The notes under the pieces were generated by a model. The model did not search any database and was not told where the DNA came from. It saw only the letters and a program-made list of their open reading frames with translations. Shown piece after piece: positions 35,473-43,155 of a stretch of 64,000 nt of DNA; position 1 is the stretch's first letter, and every line of letters begins with the position of its first letter. This DNA is from Methanolinea mesophila. Its GTDB lineage: Archaea; Halobacteriota; Methanomicrobia; Methanomicrobiales; Methanospirillaceae. Made by a program: the position numbers and the translations under genes. The stretch is from NCBI RefSeq assembly GCF_017873855.1, contig NZ_JAGGKR010000001.1, positions 2,237,529 to 2,301,528 on the forward strand. Reading direction: 5' to 3'.

Positions 35473-36303
35473 TTACCGGTTCTTGCCTTCCGTATTAAGA
35501 TTGCCTGAAACACCTGCCAGGGATGAGAGGGCAAGCCGGAGTTTCCACAGTTTTTTGTTCTTCTGCGTCTGGCCCGGTGGGAACGGTTGTCCTGGCGCTC
35601 CCGGTGTATGGTATGCCCGCTTGGTGTAGGAAAACCTTCTTGAGATTCCTCCCTGGAGGACGATGACGTACCATTCGATTATCGTTTTCCAGAACCCGAA
35701 CTGTTCGTACCTCCGGAAGTCGAACCCGACCTTCATCCCTGGGTCGAACCTGACCCTGCCCCGCCTTCGCATCCGGACAGAGACCTCGAGGTCGTCCCCT
35801 GCATCCATGATCCTGTACATTCCCGCACGCCTGAATGCATCCGACCGGAAGGCGGTATTGCACCCCAGGGTGTAGTAGAAAAGCCGTGTTTTCGACCCGA
35901 CCTTCATGAGAGTATTGAAAAGCAGGACATAGCGCCGGTTTTTCCTGGTGTCCTGGATGGGAGTCACCGGTCCGAATGCACAGACCACACCGGGATCGCT
36001 GAATGTAGCGAGGATATGCTCAATCCAGTCGGGGGCGACCAGGCTGTCCGCGTCAGTGGTGGCGAGGATGTCGTACTTCGCCCGGAGGAACCCGTCGTTC
36101 CGTGCCCCCGGCACCCGTTCGGACTCCTGGATGAACACGATATCGGCGTACTCGGCCGCGATCTCCCTAGTATTGTCCTCCGAGTTCCCGTCGACGACGA
36201 TCAGCTCGTACATATCCCGCGGGACGGTCTGGCGGGAGAGTGCCTGCATGCACCGCCGTATGGTCTCGCCTTCGTTGTATGCGGGGACTATAACGGATAT
36301 CAT
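35473..36303 (-). CDS. Family 2 glycosyltransferase
   Basis: 276 residues. GT-A fold: ISVIVPAYNEGETIRRCMQAL, the nucleotide-binding VVDGNSEDNT, the DxD-like TTDADSLVAPDWI, and MDAGDDLEVSVRMRRRG (acceptor-side acidic motif). It would transfer a sugar from a nucleotide or dolichol donor to a cell-envelope acceptor. The C-terminal 35 residues (GAPGQPFPPGQTQKNKK...) are proline-rich without a membrane helix, and may be a frameshifted tail. The ATG at 36303 has GGAGG eight bases upstream, so the longer frame to 36363 is rejected. Confidence 0.88.
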   Translation of the reverse strand: MISVIVPAYNEGETIRRCMQALSRQTVPRDMYELIVVDGNSEDNTREIAAEYADIVFIQESERVPGARNDGFLRAKYDILATTDADSLVAPDWIEHILATFSDPGVVCAFGPVTPIQDTRKNRRYVLLFNTLMKVGSKTRLFYYTLGCNTAFRSDAFRRAGMYRIMDAGDDLEVSVRMRRRGRVRFDPGMKVGFDFRRYEQFGFWKTIIEWYVIVLQGGISRRFSYTKRAYHTPGAPGQPFPPGQTQKNKKLWKLRLALSSLAGVSGNLNTEGKNR

Positions 36304-36357
36304 AATGATCGCCTCCCCGGGGGAACCGGGAAATAAATTCCTTTTAGAGCTAAGGAA

Positions 36358-36371
36358 ACTCAATATTTAAG
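36358..36371 (-). promoter_or_regulatory. TATA box for the glycosyltransferase gene
   Basis: The minus strand reads CTCTTAAATATTGAG, about 60 bases before the ATG at 36303. Confidence 0.45.
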
Positions 36372-36510
36372 AGATTTTCTAAAAAGATTTTTCAGGAGTT
36401 CCCGGGAGGGCACTTCCGTTTGCCCTGTCACGCGCGGGGATGAAGTCACGCTCCCCCTTTCTGTCCCTTCCTGAATATTTTTGAACCCCGGTCTTTTAAT
36501 TCTATAGAAG

Positions 36511-37476
36511 ATGCAGAAGGATCTCCCCCGTCCGTACCAGAGGCATTACCTCGCGGTTATCCTGTTATTCTCGCTGGTCTCGACGACCGGGCTTATGTTC
36601 TGGGACAGCGGCACGATGGAGATCTCCACGCTTACCGTGAACGGGACCCCCGGCAGGATCGTATTCCTCGCCGATCCCCACATAAGGCCGAACAACCTGG
36701 ACCAGGCGAGGGGTGTGGTGGAACGGATCAACGCGCTGCATCCTTCGCTTGTGCTCATCGGAGGGGATTTCGTGTACAGGAGCGGGGACGACCTTTCCCT
36801 CCAGGAGGTCTGGTCGGAGATCGATGCGCCGGTTTACGCGGTGCTCGGGAACCACGACTACAACGCAGGGATAAAGGGAAGTGGTGTGGAGGGAAAAGTC
36901 GCCTGCGCAATGGAGGAGGTGCTCCGTCTGCACGACTATAACACGAGTGAGTTCTATTCCGATACCTGTGACGATGCCTATGCCGATGCACTTGAGGCCG
37001 TGCTCGAGAAGAACGGGGTTACGGTGCTCCGGAACGAGTGGGTGACGGTCCCGGCAGGCGGAGGAAACGTCACCCTTGTAGGGGTCGACGATATCTGGGC
37101 CGGAAATGCGGCAGTGCCCGGTGACGTGCCGGGTGATTTTACGATCTACATGGTTCACGAGCCGGTGGAGACGCGGTACCCGGATGCGGACCTCATCCTC
37201 TCCGGTCATACACACGGCGGGCAGTTCGATATCCTCCCCTTGCAGCTGCTGAACTCGGTGGGGCTCATCAGGACAGGCGGGCTCTACTGGAATGGGGATA
37301 TCCCGGTATTCATCACCAGGGGGCTCGGGACCTCCAATTTCGAGCATGAGTACCGTCTGGGAGCGACACCGGAGATCGTGGTGATCGACCCGGGCACCGG
37401 CGTGTCCGGTCCTGCCGGGATCCCCGCTACGGCCCGCGATTTCCTGACCGGGCTCGTATCCATCCGGGCCCTGTGA
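36511..37476 (+). CDS. Membrane-anchored metallophosphoesterase
   Basis: 321 residues. One N-terminal membrane helix (about 13-32), then a calcineurin-type phosphoesterase domain with the full set of metal motifs: FLADPHI, LIGGDFVYRSGDD, VLGNHDYNAG, VHEPVE and SGHTHGGQFDILPL. This is the YkuE/LpxH-like group, active outside or at the membrane. The substrate is unknown; the family includes phospholipid and UDP-sugar hydrolases. A TATA-like GAATATTTTTG precedes the ATG by about 30 bases. Confidence 0.92.
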   Translation: MQKDLPRPYQRHYLAVILLFSLVSTTGLMFWDSGTMEISTLTVNGTPGRIVFLADPHIRPNNLDQARGVVERINALHPSLVLIGGDFVYRSGDDLSLQEVWSEIDAPVYAVLGNHDYNAGIKGSGVEGKVACAMEEVLRLHDYNTSEFYSDTCDDAYADALEAVLEKNGVTVLRNEWVTVPAGGGNVTLVGVDDIWAGNAAVPGDVPGDFTIYMVHEPVETRYPDADLILSGHTHGGQFDILPLQLLNSVGLIRTGGLYWNGDIPVFITRGLGTSNFEHEYRLGATPEIVVIDPGTGVSGPAGIPATARDFLTGLVSIRAL

Positions 37477-37675
37477 AGGGACCGGCACCGTGGCGGGCCG
37501 GTTGTATAACGTTAATTGTTCGCGAATTTCAGGGAAAATCCCTGGAAAACGAATGCTGGAAATCGTGGGCCGGGAGTGCCACCCATGAACACCGGCCTAC
37601 TATAAACCGGAGATTATCCTCTGGAGGAAGAATCTCCAGTAGATTAGACGGATTTTCCCGTAAAAACCAGCATAA

Positions 37676-37690
37676 CACTTAAATAATCCA
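37676..37690 (+). promoter_or_regulatory. TATA box for the HdeD-like gene
   Basis: ACACTTAAATAATCC lies 23-37 bases before the ATG at 37713, implying a nearly leaderless transcript. Confidence 0.5.
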
Positions 37691-37712
37691 TCGGACGAAT
37701 CTTATCGTAATT

Positions 37713-38282
37713 ATGACTGAAACTTCAATGGCGCCCGCCGGAATGATGGAGGCGGCGCATTTCTTCCCCTGGTGGGCAGTCCTCATCCAGGGCCTGGTGG
37801 CATTTATCATCGGGATCCTTTTCCTGTATTACCCGTACTCGACCCTGTTCGTCCTGGTGGTCTTCCTGGGGGCGTACTGGTTCGTCAATGGAATCTTCTC
37901 CCTAATAAGCCTGGGAATGGACAAAACCCACATGGGCTGGAAGATCGTTATCGGGCTCATGGGTATCATAGCCGGGATCCTTATCCTGGCCTACCCGTAC
38001 TACAGCACCATCATCGTGCCGACGATCTTCGTGATAATGATAGGAGTCTGGGGGATCATCATGGGGTTCCTGGGACTCGGAGCAGCGTTCAAGGGTGCAG
38101 GATGGGGCGTCGGGCTGCTCGGGATCCTGGGGATTATCTTCGGGTTCGTCATCCTGATCAACCCGCTGATCACCGCATTATTCCTCCCCTACATCCTCGG
38201 AGTGTTCGGGATCGTCGGTGGTCTCTCGGCGATCGTCTATTCTTTCAAGTTGAAGGGAGAACAGGCCGCCCCGGCGGCATGA
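37713..38282 (+). CDS. HdeD-family membrane protein (DUF308)
   Basis: 189 residues forming six hydrophobic helices in three pairs: LIQGLVAFIIGILFLYYP, VIGLMGIIAGILILAYP and LLGILGIIFGFVILINP are the repeated second-helix pattern of DUF308/HdeD proteins. HdeD contributes to acid resistance in E. coli; the archaeal role is not known. Stand-alone gene. Confidence 0.88.
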   Translation: MTETSMAPAGMMEAAHFFPWWAVLIQGLVAFIIGILFLYYPYSTLFVLVVFLGAYWFVNGIFSLISLGMDKTHMGWKIVIGLMGIIAGILILAYPYYSTIIVPTIFVIMIGVWGIIMGFLGLGAAFKGAGWGVGLLGILGIIFGFVILINPLITALFLPYILGVFGIVGGLSAIVYSFKLKGEQAAPAA

Positions 38283-38386
38283 GCCCCCCCGATTTTCTCT
38301 TTCATCCTCGTTGTTCTTCCCGGAAAAACTTCAATATCAGGCAGATTCTATTACCCGTACCATATACCTGCAGGTGAGGTTCCCCA

Positions 38387-38974
38387 ATGCGTGTTATCCC
38401 GTCGATTCATCGGATGGAGGAAGGAAAGGAGATAATTGAACTCAGGTTCAAGGCCCTGGAGCAGTTGTTCGATCAAACCGACCCGTCTGTACTCTCACAG
38501 CGTGAACTGACTACCGAAACCGAGGAATGTATAATAAGCAATATGGATGTGGTTCACATGAGAAAACCTGTCCGGCTGGACCTTATTTTCCCTCCAGGAT
38601 CCTCAACGCCTCCCGCCCCGGAGATAATTGCTGCGGTAAGGCACCATTTCGGGTATCTCCTCGAGGAGCACAAGAGGGAAGCGGTTATTTTCATCCGGCA
38701 CAGGAGGGTAAGCGTGGTATTTGCCGGGGTCAATGTGATCTTCGGCATCATCTATGCCTCAATCCTCTATTTAAATCCGGAACTAGCCTACAACCTGGCC
38801 TGGCTCCTGCTCGGCGGCCTGATCATCATTCTCAACTGGACAACCATCTGGGATACCTATGAATTTTTCGTGTATGACGGGCGGTTAATGCACCGGAGAA
38901 AGAAAGTCATGCAGAAGGTCCTCGGTTCGGAAATTCGGGTGGTTATGGATGACGAGCCGGGTTCCGGCTCCTGA
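38387..38974 (+). CDS. Uncharacterised protein with two membrane helices
   Basis: 195 residues. A soluble N-terminal part of about 105 residues (with VVHMRKPVRLDLIF in a beta-rich stretch and a basic HHFGYLLEEHKREAV helix) is followed by two membrane helices (about 108-128 and 133-153) and a basic tail (RLMHRRKKVMQK). I do not recognise the family. A ribosome site GGTGAGG precedes the ATG. No operon partner. Confidence 0.7.
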   Translation: MRVIPSIHRMEEGKEIIELRFKALEQLFDQTDPSVLSQRELTTETEECIISNMDVVHMRKPVRLDLIFPPGSSTPPAPEIIAAVRHHFGYLLEEHKREAVIFIRHRRVSVVFAGVNVIFGIIYASILYLNPELAYNLAWLLLGGLIIILNWTTIWDTYEFFVYDGRLMHRRKKVMQKVLGSEIRVVMDDEPGSGS

Positions 38975-39099
38975 ACCTTTTTCTTTCTCCCGGTTCACCG
39001 CCGGCATCGGATACCAGCGGGAACTGCCCCGGACCACCCGGAAAAAGTTAATCTCAACCTTCCCTGCCTCCTGATCGCGTATTCCGGAATATCCGGGGA

Positions 39100-39741
39100 T
39101 CACTCCGTTTTGTTTTTCCTCGGGCGCATCATCGCGATGGTTGCGACAATGGAGACGATGATTATTGCAACTACGATAATTACCAGGAACGGGAGAATAG
39201 CCTGGAAAAAGGGAAGTTTTCCCAGGAAAAAACCGATCAGGACAAGCGGAACGGTCCACAGGAGGGCCCCGAGAAGGTTATAGACCGCAAACTTGTGCTG
39301 GTCCATCCTCCAGATCCCTGCAATGAAAGGCGCGAACTTGCGGACCATGGGGATGTAGTGGGAGATGATGATCGTCTCCGACCCGTAGCGCTCGAAGAAG
39401 ACGGTCGTCTTCTCGACATGCTCCTTATCAAAGAGGCCCGGATACCTCTCCTGCAGAAATTTCAGCCCGAAATAATTTCCCGACCAGTAACTCACCACGT
39501 ACCCGGAATATGCCGCCAGGACACCGACCATTATCAGCAGGAAGGGGTTCAGGCTGCCGTCCGACGCCGCTATGCCCCCGACAAACAGGATAGGATTGCC
39601 GGTAAGAGGGAGGAAGACCACCCCGCATTCGATAAAAATGACGACAAAGATCAGGAGGTAGATCCAGATCCCGTACTCGTGGATGTATGCCGGGAACGTG
39701 CTGTCGAAGTTGAGGATCAGGTTGAGTGGATCTGCCGGCAT
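39100..39741 (-). CDS. DedA-family membrane protein
   Basis: 213 residues. DedA/VTT-fold protein with re-entrant segments: CGVVFLPLTGNPILFVGG, AAYSGYVVSYWSGNYFG, then SHYIPMVRKFAPFIAGI (the conserved R..xxPFxAG) and YNLLGALLWTVPLVLIGFF. Members scramble or recycle lipid carriers such as undecaprenyl or dolichyl phosphate. Its gene follows the coiled-coil cluster in the same direction but is separated from it by a terminator. Confidence 0.92.
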   Translation of the reverse strand: MPADPLNLILNFDSTFPAYIHEYGIWIYLLIFVVIFIECGVVFLPLTGNPILFVGGIAASDGSLNPFLLIMVGVLAAYSGYVVSYWSGNYFGLKFLQERYPGLFDKEHVEKTTVFFERYGSETIIISHYIPMVRKFAPFIAGIWRMDQHKFAVYNLLGALLWTVPLVLIGFFLGKLPFFQAILPFLVIIVVAIIIVSIVATIAMMRPRKNKTE

Positions 39742-39840
39742 AGTGTAGCTTCGTGTTGTTTTCTCTATTGCAGGGGTCTGGAGGCCCGGTCAGGTCGAAA
39801 ATTATCGTGTTCTTTGCATGGAAAGGGAATATTCGGCACT

Positions 39841-39869
39841 AAAAAAATAATAATAACCCGATCAGGGTT
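39841..39869 (-). terminator. Hairpin plus T-run terminating the coiled-coil cluster
   Basis: On the minus strand AACCC-TGATC-GGGTT forms a five-pair stem whose loop contains the TGA stop of the zinc-ribbon gene, followed by ATTATTATTTTTTT. It resembles an intrinsic terminator, and the T-tract alone would serve in archaea. Confidence 0.6.
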
Positions 39870-40191
39870 TATGCCGGTCCCTGATGGTGTGCAGCCGGAG
39901 CATCCCGTTGCACGAGTTGCAGAGGTAATACTCCTCCGTCCAGCACGAAGGGCAGGCCCACCTCCCGCATACCACGCACTGCCGGAGTTCGGAGAACGCA
40001 AACTGGGAGTTACAGAGGTCGCAAAGGAACCGGGAGAAACTCGTGGGGTCCTTGTCCGGGGGGTCCCCCGGTTTCCTTACCCTCGGGATGTCCCGCTTCA
40101 GCCGGGAGACGAGATCGTCTGGGTCCCTGCTACCGGTTGGTCTGCTCTTCCAGAGCTTCAATCCGCTCCTCCAGGTTCGAAAGGGTGGCAT
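39862..40191 (-). CDS. Zinc-ribbon protein of the coiled-coil cluster
   Basis: Up to 109 residues, with four CxxC pairs near the C-terminus: CDLCNSQ, CVVCGRWACPSC and CNSCNG, enough for two zinc sites in a ribbon or FYVE/B-box-like fold. The N-terminal part is basic and has no recognised domain. The frame opens at an ATG at 40191, overlapping the upstream gene by 62 bases. A TTG at 40161 with GGAGG six bases before it would reduce this to 32 and may be the true start. Last gene of the cluster; the function is unknown. It might recruit nucleic acid or protein partners. Confidence 0.72.
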   Translation of the reverse strand: MPPFRTWRSGLKLWKSRPTGSRDPDDLVSRLKRDIPRVRKPGDPPDKDPTSFSRFLCDLCNSQFAFSELRQCVVCGRWACPSCWTEEYYLCNSCNGMLRLHTIRDRHKP

Positions 40192-40468
40192 GCATGTTCT
40201 TCTCGAACTCCTTTAACGCATTCACCCTCTGCTCGTCGCTGGCCACGATCTTTGTCTTGTCTTCCCTCCACTTCAGGACCTTCTGGCGGTTCATCAGGGC
40301 CCATTCATCGACCATCGATTCAAACCTGCGGTCAAGGTATTCATCAACACGGCTCTCCATGGGCCGGGTAATCTCGACCCGTCCTGAAGATCCCCTGAAG
40401 TAGTAGTAGATGATGAACGCGATGATGATCAGGAGAATGATGATCAGCAATGCCTCGGCGGGTGTCAT
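40130..40468 (-). CDS. Membrane-anchored coiled-coil protein with LDR...DEW motif
   Basis: 112 residues. One N-terminal membrane helix (about 5-24, ALLIIILLIIIAFIIYYYF), then the shared motif YLDRRFESMVDEWAL (44-58), and a C-terminal heptad-repeat helix (ALKEFEKNMHATLSNLEERI, about 84-108). The topology suggests a bitopic protein with a cytoplasmic coiled coil. The start overlaps the upstream gene stop as ATGA. No known family recognised. The motif is also found in the two genes before it. Confidence 0.78.
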   Translation of the reverse strand: MTPAEALLIIILLIIIAFIIYYYFRGSSGRVEITRPMESRVDEYLDRRFESMVDEWALMNRQKVLKWREDKTKIVASDEQRVNALKEFEKNMHATLSNLEERIEALEEQTNR

Positions 40469-40692
40469 TTCCTCTTCCTCTCCTTAACGGACTCTAACCT
40501 TTTCTCAAGCTCGCCCAGTTTGGCAAAAGCCCCCGCCTCGAAACTCGAGATCTTGCGGGTCTCCTCCTCGAGGGCCATGAGACGGGCGGGAAAGTCTCCG
40601 AGATCCCCTCTCGTTGCCAGATCCCACTCGTCGATGAGCATCTTCATCCGACGGTCGAGATACCCTCCCATGTAGGAATCAAATCCCTTCAT
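40465..40692 (-). CDS. Small coiled-coil protein with LDR...DEW motif (75 aa)
   Basis: 75 residues, soluble, highly charged. The shared motif YLDRRMKMLIDEWDL lies at 11-25, and the rest is a helical heptad pattern (RLMALEEETRKIS, KLGELEKRLESVKE). Compared with its neighbour at 40130-40468 the layout is the same without the membrane helix, so the two are probably paralogues. ATGA overlaps at both ends argue for fixed stoichiometry through coupled translation. Confidence 0.75.
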   Translation of the reverse strand: MKGFDSYMGGYLDRRMKMLIDEWDLATRGDLGDFPARLMALEEETRKISSFEAGAFAKLGELEKRLESVKERKRK

Positions 40693-41006
40693 GATCCCTC
40701 CAGCTTCTTCAACTCCTTATCGAGGGCATCGGCACGCTTTTCTATAACAGGCCGTTCCTTTTCAAGACTGCTGATTTGTGTGGTCACCCGTGCCAGTCTG
40801 CGCTCCATGGTGTCGAGGTGCACGGCGGTGACCAGCCCCCACTCCTCGATAACCGCCGGCAGGTTCTGATCGAAATACCTGTCGAGGTTCTTGTCCATTG
40901 AGGGCAGTTTTTCGTCGAAATACCGGGGGATCGCCGCAAGCGATTCCCGAAACCCGTGTTTCTCCTTTACCGGTTCACCACTTCCGGTTACGTACTCGTC
41001 GCTCAT
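40689..41006 (-). CDS. Coiled-coil protein with LDR...EEW motif and internal repeat
   Basis: 105 residues. Contains NLDRYFDQNLPAVIEEWGL (about 40-58) followed by a coiled coil (LDTMERRLARVTTQISSLEK then KRADALDKELKKL). Just before the motif is a near copy, PRYFDEKLPSM against DRYFDQNLPAV, so a short helix has been duplicated. No membrane helix. Third member of the paralogous set. ATGA overlap with both neighbours. Confidence 0.75.
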   Translation of the reverse strand: MSDEYVTGSGEPVKEKHGFRESLAAIPRYFDEKLPSMDKNLDRYFDQNLPAVIEEWGLVTAVHLDTMERRLARVTTQISSLEKERPVIEKRADALDKELKKLEGS

Positions 41007-41386
41007 CCTATTCGCTCCTCTTCTCTCTTGATCTTCTCTACCATCCGGTCCAGCTTGGCCACCTGGACCTTGTTCTCCAGCCGCTCGATCCTCTTCTCGA
41101 CTTCGGTGTGCCGGGCGAAAATATCAGTCTCAAGGAGGGCGTTCTCGTCATCGATCACCTTGATGTCCTGAAGTTTCTCGGGACTCACCCGGAAGAACGG
41201 GCGCCCCTTCTGTTCCATGTCCGTCCTCATGAGGTTTATCTTCTCCTTCTCCAGGCCAATCTTCGCTTCGGTCGTCCTGGTATACATCACCCGTATCTCG
41301 CGGATGATGAAGTAGACGATGATCAGGCCGATAAAGAAGAGTATGAAGGGCCAGCTGTTCTCCACCAGCACCAGTATATCGGTCAT
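41003..41386 (-). CDS. Membrane-anchored coiled-coil protein
   Basis: 127 residues. Membrane helix near the N-terminus (about 12-29, WPFILFFIGLIIVYFII), a basic and charged helix (TTEAKIGLEKEKINLMRTDM), and a C-terminal heptad helix (HTEVEKRIERLENKVQVAKL). It lacks the LDR...EW motif but has the same membrane/coiled-coil plan, so is likely to pair with the following products. It begins 16 bases after the double-psi-barrel gene stop. Confidence 0.75.
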   Translation of the reverse strand: MTDILVLVENSWPFILFFIGLIIVYFIIREIRVMYTRTTEAKIGLEKEKINLMRTDMEQKGRPFFRVSPEKLQDIKVIDDENALLETDIFARHTEVEKRIERLENKVQVAKLDRMVEKIKREEERIG

Positions 41387-41402
41387 TCTGACTCTTCTCC
41401 GG

Positions 41403-41876
41403 TTACTCTTGCTTCTCGCCTTTCTCGGGTTTTACTTTCTTTGCTACGGACTCCGCTCCTTTCTCGATGGACTCCTTTGCCGATGAAGCTCCGCTCTTGA
41501 TACTCTCCGATGCCTTGTGCGCACCTCCTTTTATCGTTTCAGGTGCTTTCGATACCCCGGTCTTCACGCCTTCGGCCGTATCCGAAGCGCCCTTCTTAAC
41601 CCTGTCCCCCAGGGGGGGACGCTTCTTGACGTTGACCATCGTACCGGGAGCGGTGCCGAGCTTCGCAATGTCCTCTGTACTGAGACGGATAGCACCTTCC
41701 TCCACAAGAGAATCGGCAAAAACAGTGACAATGACTGGTTTTTCAGTCTTTCCGGTGGTGAGCTCCACCTCGTCCCCTTCCTTGAGGTCGAGTTTCCCAA
41801 GAAGGGATTCATGAAGCCTGGCCCTCCCTTTACTGGGAAAAGCCCTCTGCTGTATCTTAAGCTCGATCGATTCCAT
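41403..41876 (-). CDS. Double-psi-barrel (Cdc48-N/AbrB-like) protein with helical repeat tail
   Basis: 157 residues. The N-terminal 85 residues look like the double-psi beta-barrel found at the N-terminus of archaeal Cdc48/VAT: ELKIQQRAFPSKGRARLHES, LLGKLDLKEGDEVEL, then VTVFADSLVEEGAIRLS. No ATPase follows. Residues 95-155 are repeats rich in Lys, Ala, Ser, Glu (GVKTGVSKAPETIKGGAHKA and similar), an amphipathic LEA- or apolipoprotein-like helix. It may bind membranes or other proteins; in VAT the barrel binds substrate. First gene of the cluster, right behind a strong TATA box. Confidence 0.75.
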   Translation of the reverse strand: MESIELKIQQRAFPSKGRARLHESLLGKLDLKEGDEVELTTGKTEKPVIVTVFADSLVEEGAIRLSTEDIAKLGTAPGTMVNVKKRPPLGDRVKKGASDTAEGVKTGVSKAPETIKGGAHKASESIKSGASSAKESIEKGAESVAKKVKPEKGEKQE

Positions 41877-41895
41877 GGGAAATCATGTACGACCA

Positions 41896-41916
41896 AGTTT
41901 ATAAAGATTTATACCG
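41896..41916 (-). promoter_or_regulatory. Promoter of the double-psi-barrel/coiled-coil operon
   Basis: Two overlapping TATA-like elements on the minus strand, GGTATAAATC and CTTTATAAACT, 22-40 bases before the ATG at 41876. It is among the strongest archaeal promoters in the window. Confidence 0.6.
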
Positions 41917-41971
41917 GTTCTGCGGGTAAATATCCCCGCTCGTGCAGGATGACGAAAGACCGATCAATAAA

Positions 41972-41985
41972 ACATATTTTTTATG
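41972..41985 (+). promoter_or_regulatory. TATA box supporting the GTG start at 42017
   Basis: ACATATTTTTTATG lies 32-45 bases before the GTG at 42017. Its position inside the longer open frame shows that the upstream GTG at 41942 cannot be the start if this promoter is used. Confidence 0.5.
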
Positions 41986-42016
41986 TCTATGCACCAAATT
42001 AAATCAGGGATTTTAC

Positions 42017-42631
42017 GTGAACCTGCGCAGGATAGAAAACCTGGTTCTCGGCCTCTTCGTGCTGATTTTTCTATATTACGCACTCCAGGCGCTGGTAATC
42101 GGTGATACTTTCCGGTTTTTCGTGGTCCTGATCCCGGCGCTGGCGTTTTCGCTCCTCCCCTTGGCCGTTGAGTACATTGGAAAGATCACCTTCCCGGCCG
42201 GGGTGAAGCCGCTCATCGCCCTGGCCCTCCTCCTCCATGTCGCTGGCGGAATCGACCGTTTTTACTGGAAATTTGCACCTTTTTACGACAAAGTCGCCCA
42301 CGTGGTATCGGCGCTCGCCCTCCTGCTGGTAATCTTCACGTTTTTCGTTGCCCTCGATTACTATGGGGTACGCCTGAAGCTTAGGACAGTAATTCTGGCA
42401 ACGATCACGATAACCGTGGTATTCTTCGTTGCCTGGGAAGTCACTGAGTTCTACATCGACGTGCTGGCCAAGACCTCGTATAACAACGGGATGGGAGACA
42501 CCATCGGGGACCTGATCTCCGACGTGATCGGGTCGGCACTGGCCCTCCTGGTGATCCGTTATTACCTGTCAAGGGTCCCTCCTGGCAAGGGGATAGGGGA
42601 GCTGTTCCGGAAACGCGGTCACATACCGTAG
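42017..42631 (+). CDS. Polytopic membrane protein, distantly YjdF-like (DUF2238)
   Basis: 204 residues with about six membrane helices. A core with YDKVAHVVSALALL, VFFVAWEVTEFYID and NNGMGDTIGDLISDVIGSAL resembles the YjdF/DUF2238 pattern of an in-membrane His, Glu and Asp set. The reaction is unknown. A GTG start at 42017 with AGGGA upstream is preferred on the promoter position. Divergent from the coiled-coil operon. Confidence 0.75.
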   Translation: MNLRRIENLVLGLFVLIFLYYALQALVIGDTFRFFVVLIPALAFSLLPLAVEYIGKITFPAGVKPLIALALLLHVAGGIDRFYWKFAPFYDKVAHVVSALALLLVIFTFFVALDYYGVRLKLRTVILATITITVVFFVAWEVTEFYIDVLAKTSYNNGMGDTIGDLISDVIGSALALLVIRYYLSRVPPGKGIGELFRKRGHIP

Positions 42632-42648
42632 GACCGTGTCCGATCCGA

Positions 42649-43119
42649 TTACCCTTTTTCGAATACGAGCAGCTTCTCGACGTCGTAGTAAGAGAGGATC
42701 AGGTAATTGTCCGACACATGATACCGGGTGGTGTTGGATAAACGGGAGAGGAATTCTGCCTCCTGGCCCATAATACCGGAAGGTTCCGCACAGGACCGCT
42801 CGGTTGAAGTGAGCGTTCCGATGGTGATCAGTTCGCCCTCGACGGTGTAAGCCGCGGTATACTGGTTGCACCCGCTGTTCCCCTGGAGGGTGCCATCCGG
42901 GCTGAACTGCAGGGTGACCTCTCCGATCGCCGGAATGTCTCTGTCGTCATCTCCCCGGTAGGTCACCAGGTGCCACTGCGGTGCCGTAAGATCCCCGGGA
43001 GGCGTGGTCGAACCCGAGATCAGGCAGCCGGAAAGCGGTATCAGCACAAAAGCGAGGGAGAACAACAGGGCGATCCGGAGGTTGAAGTGGGAACGGGATG
43101 CAGGGCGTCCAGGGGTCAT
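42649..43119 (-). CDS. META-domain lipoprotein (HslJ-like)
   Basis: 156 residues. Signal segment and lipobox LIPLSGCLISG near residue 32, then a META domain: PQWHLVTYRG, VTLQFSPDGTLQGNSGCNQY (the GCNxY hallmark), and ITIGTLTSTERSC with the paired Cys. META proteins are outer-surface or periplasmic and linked to stress and motility in bacteria; no archaeal role is established. The two conserved Cys may form a disulfide. Confidence 0.87.
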   Translation of the reverse strand: MTPGRPASRSHFNLRIALLFSLAFVLIPLSGCLISGSTTPPGDLTAPQWHLVTYRGDDDRDIPAIGEVTLQFSPDGTLQGNSGCNQYTAAYTVEGELITIGTLTSTERSCAEPSGIMGQEAEFLSRLSNTTRYHVSDNYLILSYYDVEKLLVFEKG

Positions 43120-43155
43120 AAGGGTATCAGGTGAAGCATTACACCAAGAAAAAAA

